Part shown: one piece after another, positions 1-14,200 of the stretch
Layout: the number at the start of each line of letters is the position of its first letter
How positions within the stretch are numbered: position 1 is the first letter of the stretch
Source: Cornus controversa
Taxonomy: Eukaryota; Streptophyta; Magnoliopsida; Cornales; Cornaceae
Assembly: GCA_026545225.1 (NCBI GenBank)
Contig: CM048847.1
Coordinates: forward strand, 558,001 to 622,000
DNA: 64,000 nucleotides
Direction of reading: 5' to 3'
Made by a program: the position numbers and the translations under genes
Notes under the pieces: model-generated
What the model was told of the DNA's origin: nothing
What the model saw: the letters and a program-made list of their open reading frames with translations, nothing else
Database searches by the model: none

Positions 1-1056
1 GAGAATGACAACAACGGTTTTGAACTTGTTTCGTTTGACCTGTCCTGATTCGAAAAGTCCAATCCACGTGAAATCGTGCCATACATAGAATTATACGTTG
101 CATTATGCCTAATTCGACCGTGAGGGCGTCCTGAATTGAAAATAGTAATTCCTTGCTGCACTCATGAATGATCACAACCGTATGGTGCTCTATGGCAACT
201 TCAACCATCTGGAAAAGTAAAAGAAACAATTCCCAAGCTATCGAAGATTTTAAATAAGTTTAGTTTGAGTTGTTCTGATTCAAAAACCCATTCCTTGAGA
301 AGTCGTGCCATAATCAGAATCGTAAGTTTCTTTTTTCCAAATTAGACCATCAAAGCATCCAAAAGAAGTGACGAACATGTCAATCCGATCTTCATCACAA
401 TCGTATGGTTCTTTGTTCCAAATTCGACCGTTTGGACATCTAAAGGAAACAATTTGTAAGCTACCAACCATTTTAAACTTGTTTCATTTGAGTTGTTATG
501 ATTAGAAAACCACATTCCAAGAGTAGTCGTGCCATAATACTAATCGTACGCTGCTTTTTTCTAAATGAAACCATCAAAGGGTCCCAAAGAAAGGACGAGC
601 ATGTCGATCCGATATTCATCCATGTTTGTTTGAGTTGTTCTGAGTCGAAAGAACAATTGCTTGCTATAATCAGGCATGACGACAACCGTATGGTGCTTTG
701 TGCTAGAATTGACCATCTGGATGTCCAGAAGAATAGAGAATGACAACAACGGTTTTGAACTTGTTTCGTTTGACCTGTCCTGATTCGAAAAGTCCAATCC
801 ACGTGAAATCGTGCCATACATAGAATTATACGTTGCTTTATGCCTAATTCGACCGTGAGGACGTCCTGAATCGAAAAGAGTAATTCCTTGCTGCACTCAT
901 GAATGATCACAACCGTATGGTGCTCTATGCCAACTTCAACCATCTGGACAAGTAAAAGAAACAATTCCCAAGATATCGATGATTTTAAACAAGTTTAGTT
1001 TCAGTTGTTCTGATTCAAAAACCCCATTGCTTGAGAAGTTGTGTCATAATCAGAAA

Positions 1057-1137
1057 CGTAAGTTTCTTTTTTCCAAATTAGACCATCAAAGCATCCAAAA
1101 GAAGTGACGAACCTGTCAATCCGATCTTCATCACAAC
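1057..1137. repeat. Short module (81-83 bp) of the satellite unit, example
   Basis: This module aligns with the long module at 1281-1422. They share a T-run, then CCAAATTAGACCATCAAAGC against CTAAATGAAACCATCAAAGC, then GATCCGATCTTCATC before CAACCGTATGG. Compared with that long module it lacks about 60 bp between TTCATC and CAAC. The second short module of the unit (1566-1648) is similarly short but more diverged. Confidence 0.7.
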
Positions 1138-1280
1138 CGTATGGTGCTTTGTTCCAAATTCGACCGTTTCGACATCTAAAGGAAACAATTTGCAAGCTAC
1201 CAACCATTTTAAACTTGTTTCATTTGAGTTGTTATGATTAGAAAACCACATTCCAAGAGAAGTCGTGCCATAATAGTAAT
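1138..1280. repeat. Long module (143 bp) of the satellite unit, example
   Basis: This is one of four long modules per unit. It runs from CGTATGGTGC to the base before the next CGTA. It contains the CAAATTCGACCG core, then the CATCTAAAGGAAAC segment, then an AT-rich half with AAACTTGTTTCATTTGAG and a GTCGTGCCATAAT stretch. The length of 142-143 bp is close to a nucleosome core, but whether nucleosomes are phased on it is unknown. Confidence 0.75.
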
Positions 1281-4200
1281 CGTACGCTGCTTTTTTCTAA
1301 ATGAAACCATCAAAGCGTCCCAAAGAAACGACGAGCATGTCGATCCGATCTTCATCCATGTCTGTTTGAGTTGTTCTGAGTCGAAAGAACTAATGCTTGC
1401 AATAATCAAGCATGACGACAACCGTATGGCGCTTTGTGCTAGAATTGACCATCTAGATGTCCAAAAAATAGAGAATGACAACAACGGTTTCGAACTTGTT
1501 TCGTTTGACTTGTCCTGATTCAAAAATTCCAATCCATGTGAAATCGTGCCATAGTTAGAATTATACGTTGCTTTATGCCAAATTCAACCGTCAGGACTTC
1601 CTGAATCGAAAAGAGTTATTCCATACTGCACCCATGAATGATCACAACCGTATGGTGCTCTATGCCAACTTCAACCATCTGGACAAGTAAAAGAAACAAT
1701 TCCCAAGCTATCGATGATTTCAAACAAGTTTAGTTTCAGTTGTTCTGATTCGAAAACCCCAGTCCTTGAGAAGTTGTGTCATAATCAGAATCGTAAGTTT
1801 CTTTTTTCCAAATTAGACCATGAAAGCATCCAAAAGAAGTGACGAACATGTCAATCCTATCTTCATCACAACCGTATGGTGCTTTGTTCCAAATTCGACC
1901 GTTTGGACATCTAAAGGAAACAATTAGCAAGCTCACAAGCATTTTAAACTTGTTTCATTTGAGTTGTTATGATTAGAAAACCACATTCCAAGAGAAGTCG
2001 TGCCATAATACTAATCGTACGCTGCTTTTTTCTAAATGAAACCATCAAAGGGTCCCAAAGAAAGGACGAGCATGTCGATCCGATATTCATCCATGTTTGT
2101 TTGAGTTGTTCTGAGTCGAAAGAACAATTGCTTGCTATAATCAGGCATGACGACAACCGTATGGTGCTTTGTGCTAGAATTGACCATCTGGATGTCCAGA
2201 AGAATAGAGAATGACAACAACGGTTTTGAACTTGTTTCGTTTGACCTGTCCTGATTCGAAAAGTCCAATCCACGTGAAATCGTGCCATACATAGAATTAT
2301 ACGTTGCTTTATGCCTAATTCGACCGTGAGGACGTCCTGAATCGAAAAGAGTAATTCCTTGCTGCACTCATGAATGATCACAACCGTATGGTGCTCTATG
2401 CCAACTTCAACCATCTGGACAAGTAAAAGAAACAATTCCCAAGATATCGATGATTTTAAACAAGTTTAGTTTCAGTTGTTCTGATTCAAAAACCCCATTG
2501 CTTGAGAAGTTGTGTCATAATCAGAAACGTAAGTTTCTTTTTTCCAAATTAGACCATCAAAGCATCCAAAAGAAGTGACGAACCTGTCAATCCGATCTTC
2601 ATCACAACCGTATGGTGCTTTGTTCCAAATTCGACCGTTTCGACATCTAAAGGAAACAATTTGCAAGCTACCAACCATTTTAAACTTGTTTCATTTGAGT
2701 TGTTATGATTAGAAAACCACATTCCAAGAGAAGTCGTGCCATAATAGTAATCGTACGCTGCTTTTTTCTAAATGAAACCATCAAAGCGTCCCAAAGAAAC
2801 GACGAGCATGTCGATCCGATCTTCATCCATGTCTGTTTGAGTTGTTCTGAGTCGAAAGAACTAATGCTTGCAATAATCAAGCATGACGACAACCGTATGG
2901 CGCTTTGTGCTAGAATTGACCATCTAGATGTCCAAAAAATAGAGAATGACAACAACGGTTTCGAACTTGTTTCGTTTGACTTGTCCTGATTCAAAAATTC
3001 CAATCCATGTGAAATCGTGCCATAGTTAGAATTATACGTTGCTTTATGCCAAATTCAACCGTCAGGACTTCCTGAATCGAAAAGAGTTATTCCATACTGC
3101 ACCCATGAATGATCACAACCGTATGGTGCTCTATGCCAACTTCAACCATCTGGACAAGTAAAAGAAACAATTCCCAAGCTATCGATGATTTCAAACAAGT
3201 TTAGTTTCAGTTGTTCTGATTCGAAAACCCCAGTCCTTGAGAAGTTGTGTCATAATCAGAATCGTAAGTTTCTTTTTTCCAAATTAGACCATGAAAGCAT
3301 CCAAAAGAAGTGACGAACATGTCAATCCTATCTTCATCACAACCGTATGGTGCTTTGTTCCAAATTCGACCGTTTGGACATCTAAAGGAAACAATTAGCA
3401 AGCTCACAAGCATTTTAAACTTGTTTCATTTGAGTTGTTATGATTAGAAAACCACATTCCAAGAGAAGTCGTGCCATAGTACCAATCGTACGCTGCTTTT
3501 TTCTAAATGAAACCATCAAAGGGTCCCAAAGAAAGGACGAGCATGTCGATCCGATATTCATCCATGTTTGTTTGAGTTGTTCTGAGTCGAAAGAACAATT
3601 GCTTGCTATAATCAGGCATGACGACAACCGTATGGTGCTTTGTGCTAGAATTGACCATCTGGATGTCCAGAAGAATAGAGAATGACAACAACGGTTTTGA
3701 ACTTGTTTCGTTTGACCTGTCCTGATTCGAAAAGTCCAATCCACGTGAAATCGTGCCATACATAGAATTATACGTTGCTTTATGCCTAATTCGACCGTGA
3801 GGACGTCCTGAATCGAAAAGAGTAATTCCTTGCTGCACTCATGAATGATCACAACCGTATGGTGCTCTATGCCAACTTCAACCATCTGGACAAGTAAAAG
3901 AAACAATTCCCAAGATATCGATGATTTTAAACAAGTTTAGTTTCAGTTGTTCTGATTCAAAAACCCCATTGCTTGAGAAGTTGTGTCATAATCAGAAACG
4001 TAAGTTTCTTTTTTCCAAATTAGACCATCAAAGCATCCAAAAGAAGTGACGAACCTGTCAATCCGATCTTCATCACAACCGTATGGTGCTTTGTTCCAAA
4101 TTCGACCGTTTCGACATCTAAAGGAAACAATTTGCAAGCTACCAACCATTTTAAACTTGTTTCATTTGAGTTGTTATGATTAGAAAACCACATTCCAAGA

Positions 4201-7200
4201 GAAGTCGTGCCATAATAGTAATCGTACGCTGCTTTTTTCTAAATGAAACCATCAAAGCGTCCCAAAGAAACGACGAGCATGTCGATCCGATCTTCATCCA
4301 TGTCTGTTTGAGTTGTTCTGAGTCGAAAGAACTAATGCTTGCAATAATCAAGCATGACGACAACCGTATGGCGCTTTGTGCTAGAATTGACCATCTAGAT
4401 GTCCAAAAAATAGAGAATGACAACAACGGTTTCGAACTTGTTTCGTTTGACTTGTCCTGATTCAAAAATTCCAATCCATGTGAAATCGTGCCATAGTTAG
4501 AATTATACGTTGCTTTATGCCAAATTCAACCGTCAGGACTTCCTGAATCGAAAAGAGTAATTCCATACTGCACCCATGAATGATCACAACCGTATGGTGC
4601 TCTATGCCAACTTCAACCATCTGGACAAGTAAAAGAAACAATTCCCAAGCTATCGATGATTTCAAACAAGTTTAGTTTCAGTTGTTCTGATTCGAAAACC
4701 CCAGTCCTTGAGAAGTTGTGTCATAATCAGAATCGTAAGTTTCTTTTTTCCAAATTAGACCATGAAAGCATCCAAAAGAAGTGACGAACATGTCAATCCT
4801 ATCTTCATCACAACCGTATGGTGCTTTGTTCCAAATTCGACCGTTTGGACATCTAAAGGAAACAATTAGCAAGCTCACAAGCATTTTAAACTTGTTTCAT
4901 TTGAGTTGTTATGATTAGAAAACCACATTCCAAGAGAAGTCGTGCCATAATACTAATCGTACGCTGCTTTTTTCTAAATGAAACCATCAAAGGGTCCCAA
5001 AGAAAGGACGAGCATGTCGATCCGATATTCATCCATGTTTGTTTGAGTTGTTCTGAGTCGAAAGAACAATTGCTTGCTATAATCAGGCATGACGACAACC
5101 GTATGGTGCTTTGTGCTAGAATTGACCATCTGGATGTCCAGAAGAATAGAGAATGACAACAACGGTTTTGAACTTGTTTCGTTTGACCTGTCCTGATTCG
5201 AAAAGTCCAATCCACGTGAAATCGTGCCATACATAGAATTATACGTTGCTTTATGCCTAATTCGACCGTGAGGACGTCCTGAATCGAAAAGAGTAATTCC
5301 TTGCTGCACTCATGAATGATCACAACCGTATGGTGCTCTATGCCAACTTCAACCATCTGGACAAGTAAAAGAAACAATTCCCAAGATATCGATGATTTTA
5401 AACAAGTTTAGTTTCAGTTGTTCTGATTCAAAAACCCCATTGCTTGAGAAGTTGTGTCATAATCAGAAACGTAAGTTTCTTTTTTCCAAATTAGACCATC
5501 AAAGCATCCAAAAGAAGTGACGAACCTGTCAATCCGATCTTCATCACAACCGTATGGTGCTTTGTTCCAAATTCGACCGTTTCGACATCTAAAGGAAACA
5601 ATTTGCAAGCTACCAACCATTTTAAACTTGTTTCATTTGAGTTGTTATGATTAGAAAACCACATTCCAAGAGAAGTCGTGCCATAATAGTAATCGTACGC
5701 TGCTTTTTTCTAAATGAAACCATCAAAGCGTCCCAAAGAAACGACGAGCATGTCGATCCGATCTTCATCCATGTCTGTTTGAGTTGTTCTGAGTCGAAAG
5801 AACTAATGCTTGCAATAATCAAGCATGACGACAACCGTATGGCGCTTTGTGCTAGAATTGACCATCTAGATGTCCAAAAAATAGAGAATGACAACAACGG
5901 TTTCGAACTTGTTTCGTTTGACTTGTCCTGATTCAAAAATTCCAATCCATGTGAAATCGTGCCATAGTTAGAATTATACGTTGCTTTATGCCAAATTCAA
6001 CCGTCAGGACTTCCTGAATCGAAAAGAGTTATTCCATACTGCACCCATGAATGATCACAACCGTATAGTGCTCTATGCCAACTTCAACCATCTGGACAAG
6101 TAAAAGAAACAATTCCCAAGCTATCGATGATTTCAAACAAGTTTAGTTTCAGTTGTTCTGATTCGAAAACCCCAGTCCTTGAGAAGTTGTGTCATAATCA
6201 GAATCGTAAGTTTCTTTTTTCCAAATTAGACCATGAAAGCATCCAAAAGAAGTGACGAACATGTCAATCCTATCTTCATCACAACCGTATGGTGCTTTGT
6301 TCCAAATTCGACCGTTTGGACATCTAAAGGAAACAATTAGCAAGCTCACAAGCATTTTAAACTTGTTTCATTTGAGTTGTTATGATTAGAAAACCACATT
6401 CCAAGAGAAGTCGTGCCATAGTACTAATCGTACGCTGCTTTTTTCTAAATGAAACCATCAAAGGGTCCCAAAGAAAGGACGAGCATGTCGATCCGATATT
6501 CATCCATGTTTGTTTGAGTTGTTCTGAGTCGAAAGAACAATTGCTTGCTATAATCAGGCATGACGACAACCGTATGGTGCTTTGTGCTAGAATTGACCAT
6601 CTGGATGTCCAGAAGAATAGAGAATGACAACAACGGTTTTGAACTTGTTTCGTTTGACCTGTCCTGATTCGAAAAGTCCAATCCACGTGAAATCGTGCCA
6701 TACATAGAATTATACGTTGCTTTATGCCTAATTCGACCGTGAGGACGTCCTGAATCGAAAAGAGTAATTCCTTGCTGCACTCATGAATGATCACAACCGT
6801 ATGGTGCTCTATGCCAACTTCAACCATCTGGACAAGTAAAAGAAACAATTCCCAAGATATCGATGATTTTAAACAAGTTTAGTTTCAGTTGTTCTGATTC
6901 AAAAACCCCATTGCTTGAGAAGTTGTGTCATAATCAGAAACGTAAGTTTCTTTTTTCCAAATTAGACCATCAAAGCATCCAAAAGAAGTGACGAACCTGT
7001 CAATCCGATCTTCATCACAACCGTATGGTGCTTTGTTCCAAATTCGACCGTTTCGACATCTAAAGGAAACAATTTGCAAGCTACCAACCATTTTAAACTT
7101 GTTTCATTTGAGTTGTTATGATTAGAAAACCACATTCCAAGAGAAGTCGTGCCATAATAGTAATCGTACGCTGCTTTTTTCTAAATGAAACCATCAAAGC

Positions 7201-8299
7201 GTCCCAAAGAAACGACGAGCATGTCGATCCGATCTTCATCCATGTCTGTTTGAGTTGTTCTGAGTCGAAAGAACTAATGCTTGCAATAATCAAGCATGAC
7301 GACAACCGTATGGCGCTTTGTGCTAGAATTGACCATCTAGATGTCCAAAAAATAGAGAATGACAACAACGGTTTCGAACTTGTTTCGTTTGACTTGTCCT
7401 GATTCAAAAATTCCAATCCATGTGAAATCGTGCCATAGTTAGAATTATACGTTGCTTTATGCCAAATTCAACCGTCAGGACTTCCTGAATCGAAAAGAGT
7501 AATTCCATACTGCACCCATGAATGATCACAACCGTATGGTGCTCTATGCCAACTTCAACCATCTGGACAAGTAAAAGAAACAATTCCCAAGCTATCGATG
7601 ATTTCAAACAAGTTTAGTTTCAGTTGTTCTGATTCGAAAACCCCAGTCCTTGAGAAGTTGTGTCATAATCAGAATCGTAAGTTTCTTTTTTCCAAATTAG
7701 ACCATGAAAGCATCCAAAAGAAGTGACGAACATGTCAATCCTATCTTCATCACAACCGTATGGTGCTTTGTTCCAAATTCGACCGTTTGGACATCTAAAG
7801 GAAACAATTAGCAAGCTCACAAGCATTTTAAACTTGTTTCATTTGAGTTGTTATGATTAGAAAACCACATTCCAAGAGAAGTCGTGCCATAATACTAATC
7901 GTACGCTGCTTTTTTCTAAATGAAACCATCAAAGGGTCCCAAAGAAAGGACGAGCATGTCGATCCGATATTCATCCATGTTTGTTTGAGTTGTTCTGAGT
8001 CGAAAGAACAATTGCTTGCTATAATCAGGCATGACGACAACCGTATGGTGCTTTGTGCTAGAATTGACCATCTGGATGTCCAGAAGAATAGAGAATGACA
8101 ACAACGGTTTTGAACTTGTTTCGTTTGACCTGTCCTGATTCGAAAAGTCCAATCCACGTGAAATCGTGCCATACATAGAATTATACGTTGCTTTATGCCT
8201 AATTCGACCGTGAGGACGTCCTGAATCGAAAAGAGTAATTCCTTGCTGCACTCATGAATGATCACAACCGTATGGTGCTCTATGCCAACTTCAACCATC

Positions 8300-11200
8300 T
8301 GGACAAGTAAAAGAAACAATTCCCAAGATATCGATGAATTTAAACAAGTTTAGTTTCAGTTGTTCTGATTCAAAAACCCCATTGCTTGAGAAGTTGTGTC
8401 ATAATCAGAAACGTAAGTTTCTTTTTTCCAAATTAGACCATCAAAGCATCCAAAAGAAGTGACGAACCTATCAATCCGATCTTCATCACAACCGTATGGT
8501 GCTTTGTTCCAAATTCGACCGTTTCGACATCTAAAGGAAACAATTTGCAAGCTACCAACCATTTTAAACTTGTTTCATTTGAGTTGTTTTGATTAGAAAA
8601 CCACATTCCAAGAGAAGTCGTGCCATAATAGTAATCGTACGCTGCTTTTTTCTAAATGAAACCATCAAAGCGTCCCAAAGAAACGACGAGCATGTCGATC
8701 CGATCTTCATCCATGTCTGTTTGAGTTGTTCTGAGTCGAAAGAACTAATGCTTGCAATAATCAAGCATGACGACAACCGTATGGCGCTTTGTGCTAGAAT
8801 TGACCATCTAGATGTCCAAAAAATAGAGAATGACAACAACGGTTTCGAACTTGTTTCGTTTGACTCGTCCTGATTCAAAAATTCCAATCCATGTGAAATC
8901 GTGCCATACTTAGAATTATACGTTGCTTTATGCCAAATTCAACCGTCAGGACTTCCTGAATCGAAAAGAGTAATTCCATACTGCACCCATGAATGATCAC
9001 AACCGTATGGTGCTCTATGCCAACTTCAACCATCTGGACAAGTAAAAGAAACAATTCCCAAGCTATCGATGATTTCAAACAAGTTTAGTTTCAGTTGTTC
9101 TGATTCGAAAACCCCAGTCCTTGAGAAGTTGTGTCATAATCAGAATCGTAAGTTTCTTTTTTCCAAATTAGACCATGAAAGCATCCAAAAGAAGTGACGA
9201 ACATGTCAATCCTATCTTCATCACAACCGTATGGTGCTTTGTTCCAAATTCGACCGTTTGGACATCTAAAGGAAACAATTAGCAAGCTCACAAGCATTTT
9301 AAACTTGTTTCATTTGAGTTGTTATGATTAGAAAACCACATTCCAAGAGAAGTCGTGCCATAATACTAATCGTACGCTGCTTTTTTCTAAATGAAACCAT
9401 CAAAGGGTCCCAAAGAAAGGACGAGCATGTCGATCCGATATTCATCCATGTTTGTTTGAGTTGTTCTGAGTCGAAAGAACAATTGCTTGCTATAATCAGG
9501 CATGACGACAACCGTATGGTGCTTTGTGCTAGAATTGACCATCTGGATGTCCAGAAGAATAGAGAATGACAACAACGGTTTTGAACTTGTTTCGTTTGAC
9601 CTGTCCTGATTCGAAAAGTCTAATCCACGTGAAATCGTGCCATACATAGAATTATACGTCGCTTTATGCCTAATTCGACCGTGAGGACGTACTGAATCGA
9701 AAAGAGTAATTCCTTGCTGCACTCATGAATGATCACAACCGCGTGGTGCTCTATGCCAACTTCAACCATCTGGACAAGTAAAAGAAACAATTCGCAAGCT
9801 ATCGAGGATTTTAAACAAGTTTAGTTTGAGTTGTTCTGATTCAAAAACCCATTCCTTGAGAAGTCGTGCCATAATCAGAATCGTAAGTTTCTTTTTTCCA
9901 AATTAGACCATCAAAGCATCCAAAAGAAGTGACGAACATGTCAATCCGATCTTCATCACAATCGTATGGTGCTTTGTTCCAAATTCGACCGTTTGGACAT
10001 CTAAAGGAAACAATTTGGAAGCTACCAACGATTTTAAACTTGTTTCATTTGAGTTGTTTTGATTAGAAAACCACATTCCAAGAGAAGTCTTGCCATAATA
10101 TTAATCGTACGCTACTTTTTTCTAAGTGAAACCATCAAAGGGTCCCAAACAAACGACGAGGATGTCGATCCGATCTTCATCCATGTTTGTTTGAGTTGTT
10201 CTGAGTCAAAAAGAACAATTCCTTGCAATAACCAGGCATGACCACAACCGTATGGCGCTTTGTGCTAGAATTGACCATCTGGATGTCCAGAAAAATAGAG
10301 AATGACAACAACGGTTTTGAACTTGTTTCGTTTGACCTGTCCTGATTCGAAAAGTCCAATCCACGTGAAATCGTGCCATACATAGAATTATACGTTGCTT
10401 TATGCCTAATTCGACCGTGAGGACGTCCTGAATCGAAAAGAGTAATTTCTTGCTGCACCCATGAATGATCACAACCGTATGGTGCTCTATGCCAACTTCA
10501 ACCATCTGGACAAGTAAAAGAAACAATTCCCAAGCTATCGATGATTTCAAACAAGTTTAGTTTGAGTTGTTCTGATTCAAAAACCCATTCCTTGAGAAGT
10601 CGTGCCATAATCAGAATCGTAAGTTTCTTTTTTCCAAATTAGACCATCAAAGCATCCAAAAGAAGTGACGAACATGTCAATCCGATCTTCATCACAACCG
10701 TATGGTGCTTTGTTCCAAATTCGACCGTTTGGACATCTAAAGGAAACAATTAGCAAGCTACCAACCATTTTAAACTTGTTTCATTTGAGTTGTTTTGATT
10801 CAAAAACCGCATTCCAAGAGAAGTCGTGCCATAATACTAATCGTACGCTGCTTTTTGCAAAATGAAACCATCAAAGGGTCCCAAAGAAACGACGAGCATG
10901 TCGATCCGATATTCATCCATGTTTGTTTGAGTTGTTCTGAGTCGAAAGAACAATTGCTTGCTATAATCAGGCATGACGACAACCGTATGGTGCTTGGTGC
11001 TAGAATTGACCATCTGGATGTCCAGAAGAATAGAGAATGACAACAACGGTTTTGAACTTGTTTCGTTTGACCTGTCCTGATTCGAAAAGTCCAATCCACG
11101 TGAAATCGTGCCATACATAGAATTATACGTTGCATTATGCCTAATTCGACCGTGAGGACGTCCTGAATCGAAAAGAGTAATTCCTTGCTGCACTCATGAA

Positions 11201-14200
11201 TGATCACAACCGTATGGTGCTCTATGCCAACTTCAACCATCTGGACAAGTAAAAGAAACAATTCCCAAGCTATCGAGGATTTTAAACAAGTTTAGTTTGA
11301 GTTGTTCTGATTCAAAAACCCATTCCTGGAGAAGTCGTGCCATAATCAGAATCGTAAATTTCTTTTTTCCAAATTAGACCATCAAAGCATCCAAAAGAAG
11401 TGACGAACATGTCAATCCGATCTTCATCACAATCGTATGGTTCTTTGTTCCAAATTCGACCGTTTGGACATCTAAAGGAAACAATTTGTAAGCTACCAAC
11501 CATTTTAAACTTGTTTCATTTGAGTTGTTTTGATTAGAAAACCACATTCCAAGAGAAGTCTTGCCATAATATTTATCGTACGCTACTTTTTTCTAAATGA
11601 AACCATCAAAGGGTCCCAAAGAAATGACGAGCATGTCGATCCGATCTTCATCCATGTTTGTTTGAGTTGTTCTGAGTCAAAAAGAACAATTCCTTGCAGT
11701 AACCAGGCATGACCACAACCGTATGGCGCTTTGTGCTAGAATTGACCATCTGGATGTCCAGAAGAATAGAGAATGACAACAACGGTTTTGAACTTCTTTC
11801 GTTTGACCTGTCCTGATTCGAAAAGTCCAATCCACGTGAAATCGTGCCATACATAGAATTATACGTTGCTTTATTCCTAATTCGACCGTGAGGACGTCCT
11901 GAATCGAAAAGAGTAATTCCTTGCTGCACTCATGAATGATCACAACCGTATGGTGCTCTATGCCAACTTCAACCATCTGGACAAGTAAAAGAAACAATTC
12001 CCAAGATATCGATGATTTTAAACAAGTTTAGTTTCAGTTGTTCTGATTCAAAAACCCCATTGCTTGAGAAGTTGTGTCATAATCAGAATCGTAAGTTTCT
12101 TTTTTCCAAATTAGACCATCAAAGCATCCAAAAGAAGTGACGAACCTGTCAATCCGATCTTCATCACAACCGTATGGTGCTTTGTTCCAAATTCGACCGT
12201 TTCGACATCTAAAGGAAACAATTTGCAAGCTACCAACCATTTTAAACTTGTTTCATTTGAGTTGTTATGATTAGAAAACCACATTCCAAGAGAAGTCGTG
12301 CCATAATAGTAATCGTACGCTGCTTTTTTCTAAATGAAACCATCAAAGCATCCCAAAGAAACGACGAGCATGTCGATCCGATCTTCATCCATGTCTATTT
12401 GAGTTGTTCTGAGTCGAAAGAACTAATGCTTGCAATAATCAAGCATGACGACAACCGTATGGCGCTTTGTGCTAGAATTGACCATCTAGATGTCCAAAAA
12501 ATAGAGAATGACAACAACGGTTTCGAACTTGTTTCGTTTGACTTGTCCTGATTCAAAAATTCCAATCCATGTGAAATCGTGCCATAGTTAGAATTATACG
12601 TTGCTTTATGCCAAATTCAACCGTCAGGACTTCCTGAATCAAAAAGTGTAATTCCATACTGCACCCATGAATGATCACAACCGTATGGTGCTCTATGCCA
12701 ACTTCAACCATCTGGACAAGTAAAAGAAACAATTCCCAAGCTATCGATGATTTTAAACAAGTTTAGTTTCAGTTGTTCTGATTCGAAAACCCCAGTCCTT
12801 GAGAAGTTGTGTCATAATCAGAATCGTAAGTTTCTTTTTTCCAAATTAGACCATGAAAGCATCCAAAAGAAGTGACGAACATGTCAATCCTATCTTCATC
12901 ACAACCGTATGGTGCTTTGTTCCAAATTCGACCGTTTGGACATCTAAAGGAAACAATTAGCAAGCTCACAAGCATTTTAAACTTGTTTCATTTGAGTTGT
13001 TATGATTAGAAAACCACATTCCAAGAGAAGTCGTGCCATAATACTAATCGTACGCTGTTTTTTTTTTAATGAAACCATCAAAGGGTCCCAAAGAAAGGAC
13101 GAGCATGTCGATCCGATATTCATCCATGTTTGTTTGAGTTGTTCTGAGTCGAAAGAACAATTGCTTGCTATAATCAGGCATGACGACAACCGTATGGCGC
13201 TTTGTGCTAGAATTGACCATCTGGATGTCCAGAAGAATAGAGAATGACAACAACGGTTTTAAACTTGTTTCGTTTGACCTGTCCTGATTCGAAAAGTCCA
13301 ATCCACATGAAATCATGCCATACATAGAATTATACGTTGCTTTATGCCTAATTCGACCGTGAGGACGTCCTGAATCGAAAAGAGTAATTCCTTGCTGCAC
13401 TCATGAATGATCACAACCGTATGGTGCTCTATGCCAACTTCAACCATCTGGACAAGTAAAAGAAACAATTCCCAAGCTATCGAGGATTTTAAACAAGTTT
13501 AGTTTGAGTTGTTCTGATTCAAAAACCCATTCCTTGAGAAGTCGTGCCATAATCAGAATCGTAAGTTTCTTTTTTCCAAATTAGACCATCAAAGCATCCA
13601 AAAGAAGTGACGAACATGTCAATCCGATCTTCATCACAATCGTATGGTGCTTTGTTCCAAATTCGACCGTTTGGACATCTAAAGGAAACAATTTGGAAGC
13701 TACCAACGATTTTAAACTTGTTTCATTTGAGTTGTTTTGATTAGAAAACCACACTCCAAGAGAAGTCTTGCCATAATATTAATCGTACGCTACTTTTTTC
13801 TAAGTGAAACCATCAAAGGGTCCCAAAGAAACGACGAGGATGTCGATCCGATCTTCATCCATGTTTGTTTGAGTTGTTCTGAGTCAAAAAGAACAATTCC
13901 TTGCAATAACCAGGCATGACCACAACCGTATGGCGCTTTGTGCTAGAATTGACCATCTGGATGTCCAGAAAAATAGAGAATGACAACAACGGTTTTGAAC
14001 TTGTTTCGTTTGACCTGTCCTGATTCGAGAAGTCCAATCCACGTGAAATCGTGCCATACATAGAATTATACGTTGCTTTATGCCTAATTCGACCGTGAGG
14101 ACGTCCTGAATCGAAAAGAGTAATTTCTTGCTGCACCCATGAATGATCACAACCGTATGGTGCTCTATGCCAACTTCAACCATCTGGACAAGTAAAAGAA

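Larger units (their letters stand above)
1057..1791. repeat. Reference satellite unit (735 bp) made of six modules
   Basis: I chose this copy to show the internal structure. Modules start at CGTA or CGTT at 1057, 1138, 1281, 1423, 1566 and 1649, and the next unit starts at 1792. Their lengths are 81, 143, 142, 143, 83 and 143 bp. The first part of each module is alignable: CGTA, then a T-rich or TGGTGCTTT stretch, then CAAATT-like sequence, an ACCRT core and a CATCYAAAGGAA-like segment. Long modules continue with a TTTGAGTTGTTCTGATTC-like stretch that the short modules lack. The unit therefore looks like an old multimer of a module of about 143 bp in which two of six copies lost about 60 bp. 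The starting phase is arbitrary. Confidence 0.85.
480..9790. repeat. Dimeric higher-order repeat, 1471 bp, about 6.3 copies
   Basis: Two unit variants (735 + 736 bp) alternate, and the pair repeats with a period of exactly 1471 bp. Equivalent points fall at 473, 1944, 3415, 4886, 6357, 7828 and 9299. One unit type has CAAGCTCACAAGCATTTT where the other has CAAGCTACCAACCATTTT. Copies differ only by scattered single bases, for example at 3479-3483, 6066 and 9741-9745. The left edge lies near 480, where the preceding half-unit belongs to another variant. The right edge is near 9790, where the sequence switches to the variant with GCTATCGAGGATTTT and AACCCATTCC. Edges are approximate. Confidence 0.9.

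Noticed and set aside
1486-1520. CENP-B box-like sequence (TTTCGTTTGAC)
   Set aside because: Only TTCG and the single A fit. The required CGGG part is replaced by TGTC, so it is not a CENP-B box.
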